A stretch of 64,000 nucleotides of DNA from positions 62,001 through 126,000 of the forward strand of contig JBFMBS010000009.1 of the NCBI GenBank assembly GCA_040755055.1, read 5' to 3'. Every line of letters begins with the position of its first letter. Position 1 is the first letter of the stretch. This DNA comes from DYJK01 sp040755055 (GTDB lineage Bacteria; Bacteroidota; Ignavibacteria; Ignavibacteriales; Melioribacteraceae). The notes under the pieces are model-generated. The model saw only the letters and a list, made by a program, of their open reading frames with translations, ran no database searches and was not told the origin of the DNA. This document shows, in pieces, positions 43,371-52,425 of the stretch. The position numbers were made by a program, and so were the translations under genes.

Positions 43371-44605
43371 TGACCGATCCGTTTGATGACTACAATTGTT
43401 TTATCATCCTGGTACCTTGGTTCCGAAGTACTGAATCTAAATACATCATCTAATATGGTATGTGCAATTTCCCTTGCCGTTTTATTGGCAGATTTTTTTG
43501 TCAATTCAATTAATCTCTTCTCTTCATAAAAATCGTACTTATCATTAGCGGAGTCAACAATTCCGTCCGAAAAAATTACCAAAACATCCCCAACTTCAAA
43601 ATTGATACTGTCCGTTTCATATTTGGAATTTGGGGCCGGTCCAAGTAATGGCCCGGTCGGTTCTAAACGAATTACGCTGCCTGATTTTTTTCTATAAAAT
43701 ATAGGCGGATTCTGCCCGGCATTCGCATAAAGGAATAAACCTTTTCTATCCGCAGAAAGTTCGCCGTAAAAAAGTGAAGAAAATTTATCGTCGCTGAAAA
43801 TTTTATTTACAAGCTGGTTAATACGGTTCATCATCGGGGAAATTTTCATCTGGAAAGTGCTTGCCATACGAACAGCTCCGGATATGTACATTGCCTCGGC
43901 AGAAGCAGCTAATCCTTTAGAAGCAGCATCACCAACAACAATTCCAAGACGCTCTTCCTCATCACCGATTTTAAGGTAATCATAAAAATCTCCGGCAACA
44001 GTATCTGCCGGTATTGTTACTCCAAACACTTCATAAAAATGGAATTTGTACTCATGTTCCGGCAAAATACTTCTTTGGAGCTCCTTTGCTTTATCGATGT
44101 CTATAATTAAATGTTTACGGGAAAGTGAGAGGAATCTTTCTTTGAGTTTAGAGGTAAGTACCGTCGCCACAATATTCAAAGTGTATCTAAGATCGTCACC
44201 GATTTTATCCGAATTAACTGCAAGGAGATATTCATAGTATTTTTTTGTTCCGATCGAAATTTTTTTGCCGACTCCCGAAGCTGAGTAACGGAATATTCCT
44301 TTTGCTATAAGTGTTTTGTTTGTTTCGTCGGCTAGAATAGTTCTTTCCGATGTGACCCTATCGAATATATCATAATCTTTAACCGGGAGAGTAAAGTCCT
44401 CCGATATTTTTTTGACATTACCGGTTTGGAATAACAGCTTGTATGATTTTTTAGAAGGGTTTAATTTCCACACCCTCCCACCGGTAACGTTAAACTCTTT
44501 TTGCATTACTATTTGTTCAACGACGGATTGTAAAAGTTCACCGTCGGTTTTGAAATTGCCCGATGCAATTGTATCGATTGTTCTCAATAATTTTTTTTGA
44601 TCCAT
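43367..44605 (-). CDS. RsbU/SpoIIE-type protein phosphatase with N-terminal GAF-like domain
   Basis: 412 residues. Residues 1-165 look like a GAF domain (IVMQKEFNVTGGRVWKLNPSKKSYKLLF...LLAVNSDKIGDDLRYTLNIVATVLTSKL). The PP2C-like phosphatase follows, with metal-binding Asp in TVAGDFYDYL, VVGDAASKGLAAS, VIFSDGIVDS and QDDKTIVVI. Such enzymes dephosphorylate anti-anti-sigma factors in partner-switch control. No kinase or STAS gene is adjacent. The four-base overlap with the PduS gene suggests functional coupling, which is unusual. Confidence 0.9.
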   Translation of the reverse strand: MDQKKLLRTIDTIASGNFKTDGELLQSVVEQIVMQKEFNVTGGRVWKLNPSKKSYKLLFQTGNVKKISEDFTLPVKDYDIFDRVTSERTILADETNKTLIAKGIFRYSASGVGKKISIGTKKYYEYLLAVNSDKIGDDLRYTLNIVATVLTSKLKERFLSLSRKHLIIDIDKAKELQRSILPEHEYKFHFYEVFGVTIPADTVAGDFYDYLKIGDEEERLGIVVGDAASKGLAASAEAMYISGAVRMASTFQMKISPMMNRINQLVNKIFSDDKFSSLFYGELSADRKGLFLYANAGQNPPIFYRKKSGSVIRLEPTGPLLGPAPNSKYETDSINFEVGDVLVIFSDGIVDSANDKYDFYEEKRLIELTKKSANKTAREIAHTILDDVFRFSTSEPRYQDDKTIVVIKRIGQ

Positions 44606-44614
44606 AAGAATAAT

Positions 44615-45883
44615 TTATTCCGTATATGAATTAATAATTTTTTCTATCACTTCCTCGCAAACCTTGTTAAACTCATTTGAAGAGAAAGCTCTCATTAAAC
44701 TATTATGTGTCGGTCGATAGACCCCCTTAGGGACATAACCGGCACCTTCAAATGCACCGATCTTGTCCTTAAACTTTTCCTCATCATTCGTAGGTATGGG
44801 GGTAGTCTCATCAACAAGATTTTTCCATTTGCTTTCAAAATTCACAAGTGTTGTTATATTCGGCTCCCACGGTTCAACATCCAACGGGTAATAATCCTGG
44901 TAAGTTGGATCATCACCGTATTCATCTGCTAATCCAGCAAGTCCGTGTCCAAACTCATGGACAAAAACTTGTTTGGATAGCTGGTTATCTGCCGCAGCAA
45001 CATTATAGTAATTATAGACAGCACCGCCTCCGTATTTTGATGTGTTCACCAAAACATAGATTTGATCATTGGGTGCATTAGCCGCATAATCTCTAATTGC
45101 ATGATAATCTAAAGTCATTAAATATCTTTCGCTATCGAAAGTGTAAAAACGGGAATTCAAAATTGTTTTAACCCAAACGTCTTTACCCGGAATATCAGTT
45201 CCGCTTTCTAAGGATGGGGCTTCTACTCCCCAAATATTTATTTTATCAGCGTTTTCCTTAAATGGAGAATATTCAAAGAGATAACCGGCGAACCGCTTAC
45301 AATCATCTTTAAACTTCAGCATTTCATCCTTTGTGTAACCTTCCGGAATAATAACGATATCAAGTTTAGTTGATGGATCGCTGGAATTAACAACTTCAAA
45401 TTTAGGATAAACTTTTGCTTGTTCCTGGATTATAAAATAATTATCGGGGTTAACCATATACTCAAATTTCTTTTCAAAATTATTTCTTCTATCTCTCTTA
45501 AGAATTTCAACGCGGATTTTGTTTTTTGGGAAGGGCATTACAACAGAGCCGGAAAAAGTCCGCAGTGTATACCTGGCTTCCTCGGTGGATTGCCATTCTT
45601 GAAAGAGTGTTGAAAAACCACGCGAGTAGATTAGCGTGTTAGTCGATTCATCAAAAACTTTGAGCATATAATTTCCATAACCGAATTGATCGATAATATT
45701 TTTCTTTGTGCCACCCCATACCGGTTCTTCGATCAGCTTATCAAAACTAATTGTTTCGGAATTCTTGTCGCCGGTATGATAGAAATCGAGCCGGAGTGTT
45801 TTCCCCATAAAGTAATCGTCAAATTTAATTTGCGGATAAACAAACGAAAACGAGATCAACAAAAAGAATAAAATTTTTTTCAT
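44615..45883 (-). CDS. Secreted M64 (IgA) peptidase family protein
   Basis: 422 residues with signal peptide MKKILFFLLISFSFVYPQ. After a beta-rich M64 N-terminal domain comes the peptidase: LDIVIIPEGYTKDEMLKFKDD and the zinc motif VFVHEFGHGLAGLADEYGDD (HExxHxxxxxxDE). M64 proteins are named for Clostridium IgA peptidase; substrates in free-living Bacteroidota-type bacteria are unknown. No T9SS tail is present, so it is probably periplasmic or released. Confidence 0.92.
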   Translation of the reverse strand: MKKILFFLLISFSFVYPQIKFDDYFMGKTLRLDFYHTGDKNSETISFDKLIEEPVWGGTKKNIIDQFGYGNYMLKVFDESTNTLIYSRGFSTLFQEWQSTEEARYTLRTFSGSVVMPFPKNKIRVEILKRDRRNNFEKKFEYMVNPDNYFIIQEQAKVYPKFEVVNSSDPSTKLDIVIIPEGYTKDEMLKFKDDCKRFAGYLFEYSPFKENADKINIWGVEAPSLESGTDIPGKDVWVKTILNSRFYTFDSERYLMTLDYHAIRDYAANAPNDQIYVLVNTSKYGGGAVYNYYNVAAADNQLSKQVFVHEFGHGLAGLADEYGDDPTYQDYYPLDVEPWEPNITTLVNFESKWKNLVDETTPIPTNDEEKFKDKIGAFEGAGYVPKGVYRPTHNSLMRAFSSNEFNKVCEEVIEKIINSYTE

Positions 45884-45950
45884 GTTTTGCTCTATTGGTA
45901 AATAACTATATTTTCACTTTTAGCTGACTGTCAAGAACATTGATTCAATA

Positions 45951-46008
45951 GCCACAGATGACACTGATTGTATCAGTGATAACCAGCGTTATCCTTGTTG
46001 TCCGTGGT
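45951..46008. repeat. 'CACAGATGACACTGAT...CCGTGG' dispersed repeat
   Basis: CCACAGATGACACTGATTG ... ATCAGTGATAACCAGCGTTATCC ... GTCCGTGG forms an imperfect hairpin; related to the repeat at 54184-54270. It fills most of the gap between the peptidase and pyrE genes. Confidence 0.65.
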
Positions 46009-46590
46009 CTATACTTTTACTTTCCTTGAACCTGGTTTAACAAGCGGAATTTTGTTTTCTTTGCATAAAGGGCACTCATCAGGCAAATATGACACCACCT
46101 CTAATTGTAGAGTACTAAACTGGGGAACGCCAAATTGCACTTTGTTGTTGCTTCTATCTACAATGAACCCAACACCGGCAACAATTCCGCCTCCCTGACG
46201 CACAATTTCCATGACTTCAAAGACAGAACCGCCGGTTGTAACAACATCTTCGCAAACTAAATATTTTTTCCCTTCTTCAATTTGAAATCCTCTTCTAAGT
46301 ACAAGAGTCTTGTCTTCTCTTTCGGCAAAAATTGATTTCTTACCAAGAAGTCTTGCAACTTCTTGACCAACAATTATTCCGCCTATTGCCGGCGAGATAA
46401 CGGCATCGATCTCAAAATTTCTAAAGTGTTCGGCAATTTTTGAGCAAATGGTCTCGTTATGTGTCGGGTGCTGCAACACCAAAGCACATTGAAAGTATTG
46501 GTTGCTGTGCCTTCCCGATGTTAATAAAAAATGCCCGTTCAAAAGGGCATTTGTTTCAAGAAAAATACCAAGAATGTTTTGGTTTGTCAT
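46009..46590 (-). CDS. pyrE: Orotate phosphoribosyltransferase
   Basis: 193 residues. PRPP-binding motif KYLVCEDVVTTGGSVFEV, SGRHSNQYFQCALVLQHP near the N-terminus and SPAIGGIIVGQEVARLLGKKSIFAERE. It converts orotate and PRPP to OMP in pyrimidine synthesis. A C-terminal extension has CPLCKENKIPLVKPGSR, a form common in PyrE of this group. The start overlaps the upstream dehydratase gene by four bases. Confidence 0.95.
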   Translation of the reverse strand: MTNQNILGIFLETNALLNGHFLLTSGRHSNQYFQCALVLQHPTHNETICSKIAEHFRNFEIDAVISPAIGGIIVGQEVARLLGKKSIFAEREDKTLVLRRGFQIEEGKKYLVCEDVVTTGGSVFEVMEIVRQGGGIVAGVGFIVDRSNNKVQFGVPQFSTLQLEVVSYLPDECPLCKENKIPLVKPGSRKVKV

Positions 46591-46871
46591 TGGTTTATTT
46601 TGTCTATTGTATGAGCGAGATTAAAATCGTTTTCTGTAACTCCGCCGGCACTATGTGTTGATAAAGTTACCATTACTTTATTCCATTCATGCAGCAGTAT
46701 GTCCGGGTGATGATCAAGCTTTTCAGCTTCAATTCCAATTTTAATTACAAAACTTAATGCATCACTGAAATCTTTAAGAGTAAATTCTTTCTGTAATGTA
46801 TTATTGATAAAACTCCAGCTATTTAATTCAACGAGTTTACTGTTTATGTCCTCTAAGTTAAATATTTTCAT
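46587..46871 (-). CDS. phhB: Pterin-4a-carbinolamine dehydratase
   Basis: 94 residues, the usual length. Active-site motif EAEKLDHHPDILLHEWNKVMVTLSTHSAGGVTENDFNLA is complete, with the His-His-Pro and later His. It recycles the pterin cofactor of aromatic amino acid hydroxylases; whether such a hydroxylase exists here cannot be seen. Located 21 bases after clpC on the same strand. Confidence 0.94.
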   Translation of the reverse strand: MKIFNLEDINSKLVELNSWSFINNTLQKEFTLKDFSDALSFVIKIGIEAEKLDHHPDILLHEWNKVMVTLSTHSAGGVTENDFNLAHTIDKINQ

Positions 46872-46892
46872 TTTAAAGGCTTACAAAGTTAA

Positions 46893-49388
46893 TTAAACAG
46901 TTTTCTTTTCTTCGTTTCCTTGTTCTTCCGGCTCCGCAGTTTTTTCAGAAATAAAATAAAGCTCATCTGTATTTTTCTTATGCTTAACAATAATCTTATC
47001 TCCTTCCTTAAAATGAGTAAGGAGTAATTCTTCTGCTAATGGGTCTTCAACATATTTTTGGATCGCGCGTTTCAAGGGTCGTGCTCCAAATTTCGGATCG
47101 AATCCTTTATCAGAAAGGAATTCAATTGCGGATTTATGAAGCTCTATGCTCATCTTGTTATCGGTAATATTTTTCACAAGGTCTTTCATCTCAATAGTAA
47201 TAATTTGTTTTATATCTTCCTTATCAAGACTTCTGAACACTATAGCTTCATCAATGCGGTTTAAGAATTCCGGGTTAAATAACTTTTTCATTGCATCTTC
47301 CACAGTATTTTTCAACTGTGAATATTGATCTTCTGCCGTATCGCTGCCAAATCCGTAACCGCCGGTACTCTTTATTTCACGCGTACCAACATTCGATGTC
47401 ATGATAATAATTGTATTCTTGAAATCAACTTTTCTACCCAAACTGTCTGTAAGCGTACCATCATCAAGAACTTGTAACAAAATATTAAATACGTCCGGAT
47501 GAGCTTTTTCTATTTCATCAAACAAAACAACCGAATACGGTTTCCTACGAACACGTTCGGTCAGTTGTCCGCCTTCTTCGTAACCAACATAACCAGGAGG
47601 AGCACCGACCAATCGTGAGACAGCAAATTTTTCCATATACTCGCTCATATCGATCCTTATCAACGCATCTTCAGTATCGAAAAGATAGCGTGCGAGTTCT
47701 TTAGCCAGTTCTGTTTTGCCAACACCGGTAGGTCCCAAAAAGATAAATGTCCCGATTGGTTTGTTGGAACGTTTTAACCCGGCACGTGTTCTCCTGATAG
47801 CTTTGCTAAGTTTGATAACAGCATCGTCTTGCCCAACAATTCTTTCTTTCAGGGCATTCTCCATCTTCATCAATTTTTCGGATTCGGCTTGCACAACACG
47901 TGTTACCGGTATTCCCGTCATCATCGATACAACCGTAGCAATATCATCTTCAGAAACATCAAAAACCATATCTTTATTCTTTGCATCCCATTCTCGTTTG
48001 GCAATTTCAAGATCGGATTGCAATTGTCTTTCTTTATCTCTTAACCGGGCAGCTTCTTCATAATCTTGCTGTTTAACAACTTGAATTTTCAGCTGTTTTA
48101 TTTTTTCAATCTCGCCTTCAAAAGTTAAAATTTCCTCCGATACTGTAAAGTTGCCCATGTGCACTCTAGAACCGGCTTCATCAATAACATCGATTGCTTT
48201 ATCGGGTAGATAGCGGTCTGTGATGTAACGTTCACTCAATTTTACTGCGGTCTGAATTGCATCGGTAGAATATCTTACATGGTGGTGGTCTTCATATTTA
48301 AATTTAATATTCTCAAGAATCTGGATTGTCTCGTCGGCACTCGGAGGATCGATCATAACTTTTTGGAATCTTCTATCGAGAGCACCATCGGTCTCGATAA
48401 ATTTTCTGTATTCATCAAGTGTTGTGGCGCCAATACATTGTATGTCTCCGCGCGCCAAAGCCGGTTTAAACATGTTAGATGCATCCAGTGAACCGGAAGC
48501 ACCCCCGGCACCAACTATTGTATGAAGTTCATCAATAAATAAAATTACGTCGTCGGCTTTCTCAAGTTCGTTCATCAATGCTTTCATTCTTTCTTCAAAC
48601 TGTCCGCGGTATTTAGTACCGGCTACCAAGCCGGCAAGATCTAATGTTACAACCCTTTTCTCTTGCAAAATTCGAGGCACTTTGCGTTGGACAATTCTAA
48701 GGGCAAGCCCTTCGGCAATTGCAGTTTTGCCAACACCGGGTTCACCGATAAGAACCGGGTTGTTCTTCTTTCTTCTGCTTAAAACTTGTGCGACACGTTC
48801 AATCTCTTTTTCTCTGCCAATTACCGGGTCAAGTTTATCTTCAAGTGCAAGTTTGGTTAAGTCGCGACCAAAATTATCCAGTACCGGTGTCTTTGTTTTT
48901 TCAACTTTCTTTGTTTGGAACTGCTGTGCAGATGCAGCTTTCTCGGGATTTTTGCTGCTCAGTATATTATTCAATTCGGCACGGGCATTATCATAAGTAA
49001 CGGTAAATTGGTGAAGTATTTGTGTAGCAATATTATCTTCATCACGTAGAAGCGAAAGCAGAATATGTTCGGTTCCAATTACATCCGATTTATAAATTTT
49101 AGATTCAATTTGTGTAATCTTTAAAACTTTCTCGGCTTGTTTCGTAAGCGGAATATTCCCGATAGTTAGAGTACCGCCGGATGTACGGACAGTATCTTCT
49201 ATCGCTTTTTTAAGTTTTACCAGATCAACATCAAGATTACGCAAAATTTTTACTGCTACGCCTTGTCCTTCCCTGATGATACCAAGGAGAAGGTGTTCGG
49301 TACCAATATAATCGTGTCCAAGCCGTAGAGCTTCTTCCCTACTTAACCTAATTACTTCCTGGACTCTTTCGGAAAAATTTCCTTCCAT
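46893..49388 (-). CDS. clpC: ClpC-type ATP-dependent Clp protease ATPase subunit
   Basis: 831 residues, normal for ClpC. N-terminal double Clp-N repeat (RVQEVIRLSREEALRLGHDYIGTEHLLLG and TKQAEKVLKITQIESKIYKSDVIGTEHILLS), D1 with Walker A GEPGVGKTAIAE and LFIDELHTIVGAG, a UVR motif in the middle region (VVKQQDYEEAARLRDKERQL) that distinguishes ClpC from ClpA and ClpB, D2 with GPTGVGKTELAK and VLFDEIEKAHPD, and the C-terminal D2-small domain. It unfolds substrates for ClpP in the cytoplasm. No mcsA/mcsB/ctsR genes are adjacent, so adaptor control differs from Bacillus. Confidence 0.97.
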   Translation of the reverse strand: MEGNFSERVQEVIRLSREEALRLGHDYIGTEHLLLGIIREGQGVAVKILRNLDVDLVKLKKAIEDTVRTSGGTLTIGNIPLTKQAEKVLKITQIESKIYKSDVIGTEHILLSLLRDEDNIATQILHQFTVTYDNARAELNNILSSKNPEKAASAQQFQTKKVEKTKTPVLDNFGRDLTKLALEDKLDPVIGREKEIERVAQVLSRRKKNNPVLIGEPGVGKTAIAEGLALRIVQRKVPRILQEKRVVTLDLAGLVAGTKYRGQFEERMKALMNELEKADDVILFIDELHTIVGAGGASGSLDASNMFKPALARGDIQCIGATTLDEYRKFIETDGALDRRFQKVMIDPPSADETIQILENIKFKYEDHHHVRYSTDAIQTAVKLSERYITDRYLPDKAIDVIDEAGSRVHMGNFTVSEEILTFEGEIEKIKQLKIQVVKQQDYEEAARLRDKERQLQSDLEIAKREWDAKNKDMVFDVSEDDIATVVSMMTGIPVTRVVQAESEKLMKMENALKERIVGQDDAVIKLSKAIRRTRAGLKRSNKPIGTFIFLGPTGVGKTELAKELARYLFDTEDALIRIDMSEYMEKFAVSRLVGAPPGYVGYEEGGQLTERVRRKPYSVVLFDEIEKAHPDVFNILLQVLDDGTLTDSLGRKVDFKNTIIIMTSNVGTREIKSTGGYGFGSDTAEDQYSQLKNTVEDAMKKLFNPEFLNRIDEAIVFRSLDKEDIKQIITIEMKDLVKNITDNKMSIELHKSAIEFLSDKGFDPKFGARPLKRAIQKYVEDPLAEELLLTHFKEGDKIIVKHKKNTDELYFISEKTAEPEEQGNEEKKTV

Positions 49389-49411
49389 ACAAATTCCTTT
49401 CTAAACTAAGT

Positions 49412-49489
49412 ATTTGAACATGAAATCGTTCAAATGGTTACTTAAATATAATTATTGACTCCGCTCTTAGCAAGGAACTTAATAGTTCC
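49412..49489. promoter_or_regulatory. Two palindromes between clpC and floA
   Basis: ATTTGAAC-N8-GTTCAAAT (49412-49435, exact 8-bp arms) lies 24 bases before the clpC start, and GGAACT-TAAT-AGTTCC (49474-49489, exact 6-bp arms) is farther upstream. Both are in the 183-bp divergent spacer, so they could be operators for clpC or floA, or 5' leader hairpins. They do not match CIRCE. No regulator is assigned. Confidence 0.45.
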
Positions 49490-49571
49490 AAAACTAAGCT
49501 ATGATCTAAATTGTATTAATCTGGGCTTATTGATATTTTGTAAACGGTTTTTATCAATAATGGAGTAATAA

Positions 49572-50561
49572 ATGGAAGCATTGACTGGTTTTTCTATACT
49601 GATAATTTTTATTGGAATCATTTTGCTCTTTATGATTCTCTACTATGTACCAATAGGACTTTTTATCACAGCTTATTTTTCAGGTGTTAAGGTTAAAATT
49701 TTCAGAGACTTAATCGGGATGAGATTAAGAAAAGTATCTCCGCAAGTAATAGTTAGAAATCTTATCTCAGCTACAAAAGCCGGATTGGAATTAAACATTT
49801 CTCTTTTGGAAGCACATTATCTTGCCGGCGGTAATGTAACAAACGTAGTGAATGCATTAATTTCAGCAAACAAAGCAAATTTGGATTTAGGTTTTGCTAA
49901 AGCTGCGGCAATCGATCTTGCCGGCCGCGATGTATTGGAAGCTGTAAAAATGTCGGTGAATCCAAAAGTTATTGAAACACCCTTAGTTTCAGCCGTTGCC
50001 AAAGACGGTATTCAATTAAAAGCGATGGCAAGAATTACAGTTCGCACAAATCTCGAAAGATTAGTCGGCGGTGCCGGCGAACAAACAATACTTGCGCGCG
50101 TTGGTGAAGGAATTGTATCAACGATAGGATCGAGCAATACTCACAAAGAAGTTCTTGAGAATCCCGATAGTATTTCCAAAGTAGTATTATCAAAAGGTTT
50201 GGATGCCGGCACGGCATTCGAAATTTTATCGATTGATATTGCCGATGTTGATGTTGGAACAAACATTGGTGCAATTTTACAAACAGATCAGGCAGAAGCC
50301 GATCTTAAAGTTGCGCGCGCAAAAGCGGAAGAAAGAAGGGCTGCCGCTGTTGCACTCGAACAAGAAATGACTGCTGAAGTAGCCAAAATGAAAGCTAAAG
50401 TTGTGGAAGCTGAAGCAGAGGTTCCGAAAGCAATTGCCGAAGCATTTAGAGAAGGCAACCTCGGTGTTATGGATTATTATAATCTTAAAAATGTTCAGGC
50501 GGATACCGATATGAGAAGTTCTATTGCTAAGCCCGATGAGAAAAAAGATAAAGATGCTTAA
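49572..50561 (+). CDS. floA: Flotillin-like protein FloA
   Basis: 329 residues. An N-terminal hydrophobic hairpin (about 5-38) anchors the protein at the inner face of the membrane. The body matches the UPF0365/FloA family closely: GMRLRKVSPQVIVRNLISATKAGL, LEAHYLAGGNVTNVVNALISANKANLDL, DGIQLKAMARITVRTNLERLVGGAGEQTILARVGEGIVSTIGS and the Ala/Glu-rich C-terminal coiled coil. It organises membrane microdomains. The NfeD-type partner often next to floA is absent; a small membrane protein gene follows by three bases. Confidence 0.96.
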   Translation: MEALTGFSILIIFIGIILLFMILYYVPIGLFITAYFSGVKVKIFRDLIGMRLRKVSPQVIVRNLISATKAGLELNISLLEAHYLAGGNVTNVVNALISANKANLDLGFAKAAAIDLAGRDVLEAVKMSVNPKVIETPLVSAVAKDGIQLKAMARITVRTNLERLVGGAGEQTILARVGEGIVSTIGSSNTHKEVLENPDSISKVVLSKGLDAGTAFEILSIDIADVDVGTNIGAILQTDQAEADLKVARAKAEERRAAAVALEQEMTAEVAKMKAKVVEAEAEVPKAIAEAFREGNLGVMDYYNLKNVQADTDMRSSIAKPDEKKDKDA

Positions 50562-50563
50562 CT

Positions 50564-51136
50564 ATGGATAACATAATAGAAATAATCGTTTTCTTTTTTG
50601 TCATTTACAGCATATTCGGTTCTATATTCGGGAAAAAGAAATCAAAGAGAACAAACGGCTCAACACAACCGGAAAATCAAAAAATTTCTTACCGAAGATA
50701 TGATGATAAAAAGACTACTTATAAAAAGCCAACCGGTAACCAGGAAATTCTTGAAGAACTCTTTGGAATTAAATTGCCCAAGACTGATAATGATTACGGA
50801 ACTCGTAATGTTGAAGCAGAATCACGTGACCTTGAAAATGCAAGTTGGGATCCTGAAAGAGAATTCGAACAGAAGGTTACGGCAAGGGAAAAATATGAAT
50901 ACAGAAATATCGAAAAAGCTGTCCCTGATATTGATTATGATTTGACCAGCTCCTTAGAGACTATGCCAAAGAAAAAAACTATGAGTGAAATTCTACATAA
51001 ACAGTACGATTATAAAGTAGTTTGTCATAGTAGAGCAAAAAATTTCAAGGATAAATTGCTGAAAAATCAATCAGTACAAGAACTTATTATTCTTTCGGAA
51101 ATATTAGCTAAACCGAAAGCTCTTCGTAAACATTAA
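50564..51136 (+). CDS. Small membrane-anchored charged protein downstream of floA
   Basis: 190 residues. One N-terminal membrane helix (NIIEIIVFFFVIYSIFGSIFG), then a long hydrophilic, low-complexity region rich in Lys, Glu and Arg. A conserved-looking C-terminal segment (FKDKLLKNQSVQELIILSEILAKPKALR) resembles ends of small FCB proteins that follow floA or rsfS-like genes. With only two bases between it and floA it should be co-expressed and may bind the flotillin assembly. Function not known. Confidence 0.75.
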   Translation: MDNIIEIIVFFFVIYSIFGSIFGKKKSKRTNGSTQPENQKISYRRYDDKKTTYKKPTGNQEILEELFGIKLPKTDNDYGTRNVEAESRDLENASWDPEREFEQKVTAREKYEYRNIEKAVPDIDYDLTSSLETMPKKKTMSEILHKQYDYKVVCHSRAKNFKDKLLKNQSVQELIILSEILAKPKALRKH

Positions 51137-51139
51137 TTG

Positions 51140-51255
51140 AAAGAGGTTAACTCAAAAGTAATTATTCAAATAAAAAATCAGCACACATCCGTTTTTAATC
51201 AGATTTGATCTGCGTGCTACCCTTTAATAAAATTTACTTTTGGGATAACCTCTTT
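51140..51255. repeat. MITE-like inverted repeat between convergent genes
   Basis: Ends AAAGAGGTTAactCAAAAGTAA (51140-51161) and TTACTTTTGggaTAACCTCTTT (51234-51255) pair with 19 of 22 matches. The interior holds a second stem (AGCACAC ... GCGTGCT) with a GATTTGATCTGCG unit shared with other repeats. It fills the whole gap between the floA-linked gene and the convergent aminotransferase gene, so it may serve as a bidirectional terminator. Confidence 0.75.
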
Positions 51256-51258
51256 ATT

Positions 51259-52425
51259 TTAACCTTTCACAAATTCCGCTATTGAATCAACTACATATTT
51301 AATTTGTTCATCTGTTAATTCCGGGTAAATCGGTAATGCCAAACTGTGTTCCGCAGCAAAATTTGAGTGCGGATAATCTTTATCATTTGATTTCAAATAA
51401 TCAAAACATTCTTGTCTATGAAATGGTACCGGGTAATAAACTTCGCAGCCGATCTCTTTCTTCTTCATAAAATCCCAGAGTTCATTTCTCTTTTCAACAC
51501 GTATGATAAATTGATTGTAGATATGATAATTCTTGTGCCCGGTATCTTTATAAGTTGCCTCCGGTAGCAGTACTTTATTCTTATCGTCAAAAGCTGGCTT
51601 CCCTTCTGCTTCTGCTAAACCGGCATCGATAAAATATTTTGTATAAGCAGCAGCATTCTGTCTTCGCTTCTCCGACCATGAATCGAGATATTTTAATTTT
51701 ACGCGCAATACTGCCGCTTGCAGAGAATCCAACCTGAAATTTCCTCCTATCACTTTGTGATAATATTTCGGCTCCATACCGTGCACACGCATAATTTTGA
51801 GTTTGTGTTCAAAATTTGGATTGTTAGTCGTAACAATTCCCCCATCTCCAAATCCGCCAAGATTTTTACTCGGGAAGAAAGAGAAGCATCCCATATCACC
51901 AATCGTTCCTACAAATCTACTGTCTTTATATTGTGTGCCGATTGCTTGTGCTGCATCTTCAACAACAAAGAGACTGTATTTTCTCGATAGCGACATTATC
52001 TCGGTCATCGCTGCACTTTGTCCATAAAGGTGAACCGGAATTATTGCTTTTGTTTTTGATGTAATTTTTTTTTCAATTTGTTTTGGATCGATGTTAAATG
52101 TTACCGGGTCAACATCAGCAAAAACCGGCTTGGCATTCAAACGAGCTACAACACCGGCTGTTGCAAAAAACGAATAGGTCGGGACAATGATTTCATCGCC
52201 CGGTTCTATATCAAGAACCATCAATGCCAGCAACAACGCATCAGTTCCGGATGATACGCCAACTGCAAACTGGCAATTCAAATAATTACTGATTTCTTCT
52301 TCAAGTTTTGCTATATCGGGACCCATAATAAAATACTGTGAATCAATAACTCTTTGTACTGCCTCATCAATTTCACTTTTAATTGACTGATACTGTCCTT
52401 TTAAATCGAGCAAAGGTACTTTCAT
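51259..52425 (-). CDS. DegT/DnrJ/EryC1/StrS-family aminotransferase
   Basis: 388 residues from the ATG at 52425, which has GGGAG six bases upstream; 12 more codons are open before it. PLP fold type I sugar aminotransferase: GVSSGTDALLLALM, the Asp/His set in VEDAAQAIGT, the PLP-binding Lys in FSFFPSKNLGGFGDGG, and the C-terminal CEVYYPVPFHRQECF. These enzymes aminate keto-sugar nucleotides for surface glycans. The specific sugar cannot be stated; no other sugar genes are adjacent. Confidence 0.94.
   Translation of the reverse strand: MKVPLLDLKGQYQSIKSEIDEAVQRVIDSQYFIMGPDIAKLEEEISNYLNCQFAVGVSSGTDALLLALMVLDIEPGDEIIVPTYSFFATAGVVARLNAKPVFADVDPVTFNIDPKQIEKKITSKTKAIIPVHLYGQSAAMTEIMSLSRKYSLFVVEDAAQAIGTQYKDSRFVGTIGDMGCFSFFPSKNLGGFGDGGIVTTNNPNFEHKLKIMRVHGMEPKYYHKVIGGNFRLDSLQAAVLRVKLKYLDSWSEKRRQNAAAYTKYFIDAGLAEAEGKPAFDDKNKVLLPEATYKDTGHKNYHIYNQFIIRVEKRNELWDFMKKKEIGCEVYYPVPFHRQECFDYLKSNDKDYPHSNFAAEHSLALPIYPELTDEQIKYVVDSIAEFVKG

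Noticed and set aside
49389..49571. CIRCE or CtsR operator in front of clpC.
   Set aside because: Neither TTAGCACTC-N9-GAGTGCTAA nor a tandem CtsR heptad is present; the palindromes have other sequences.
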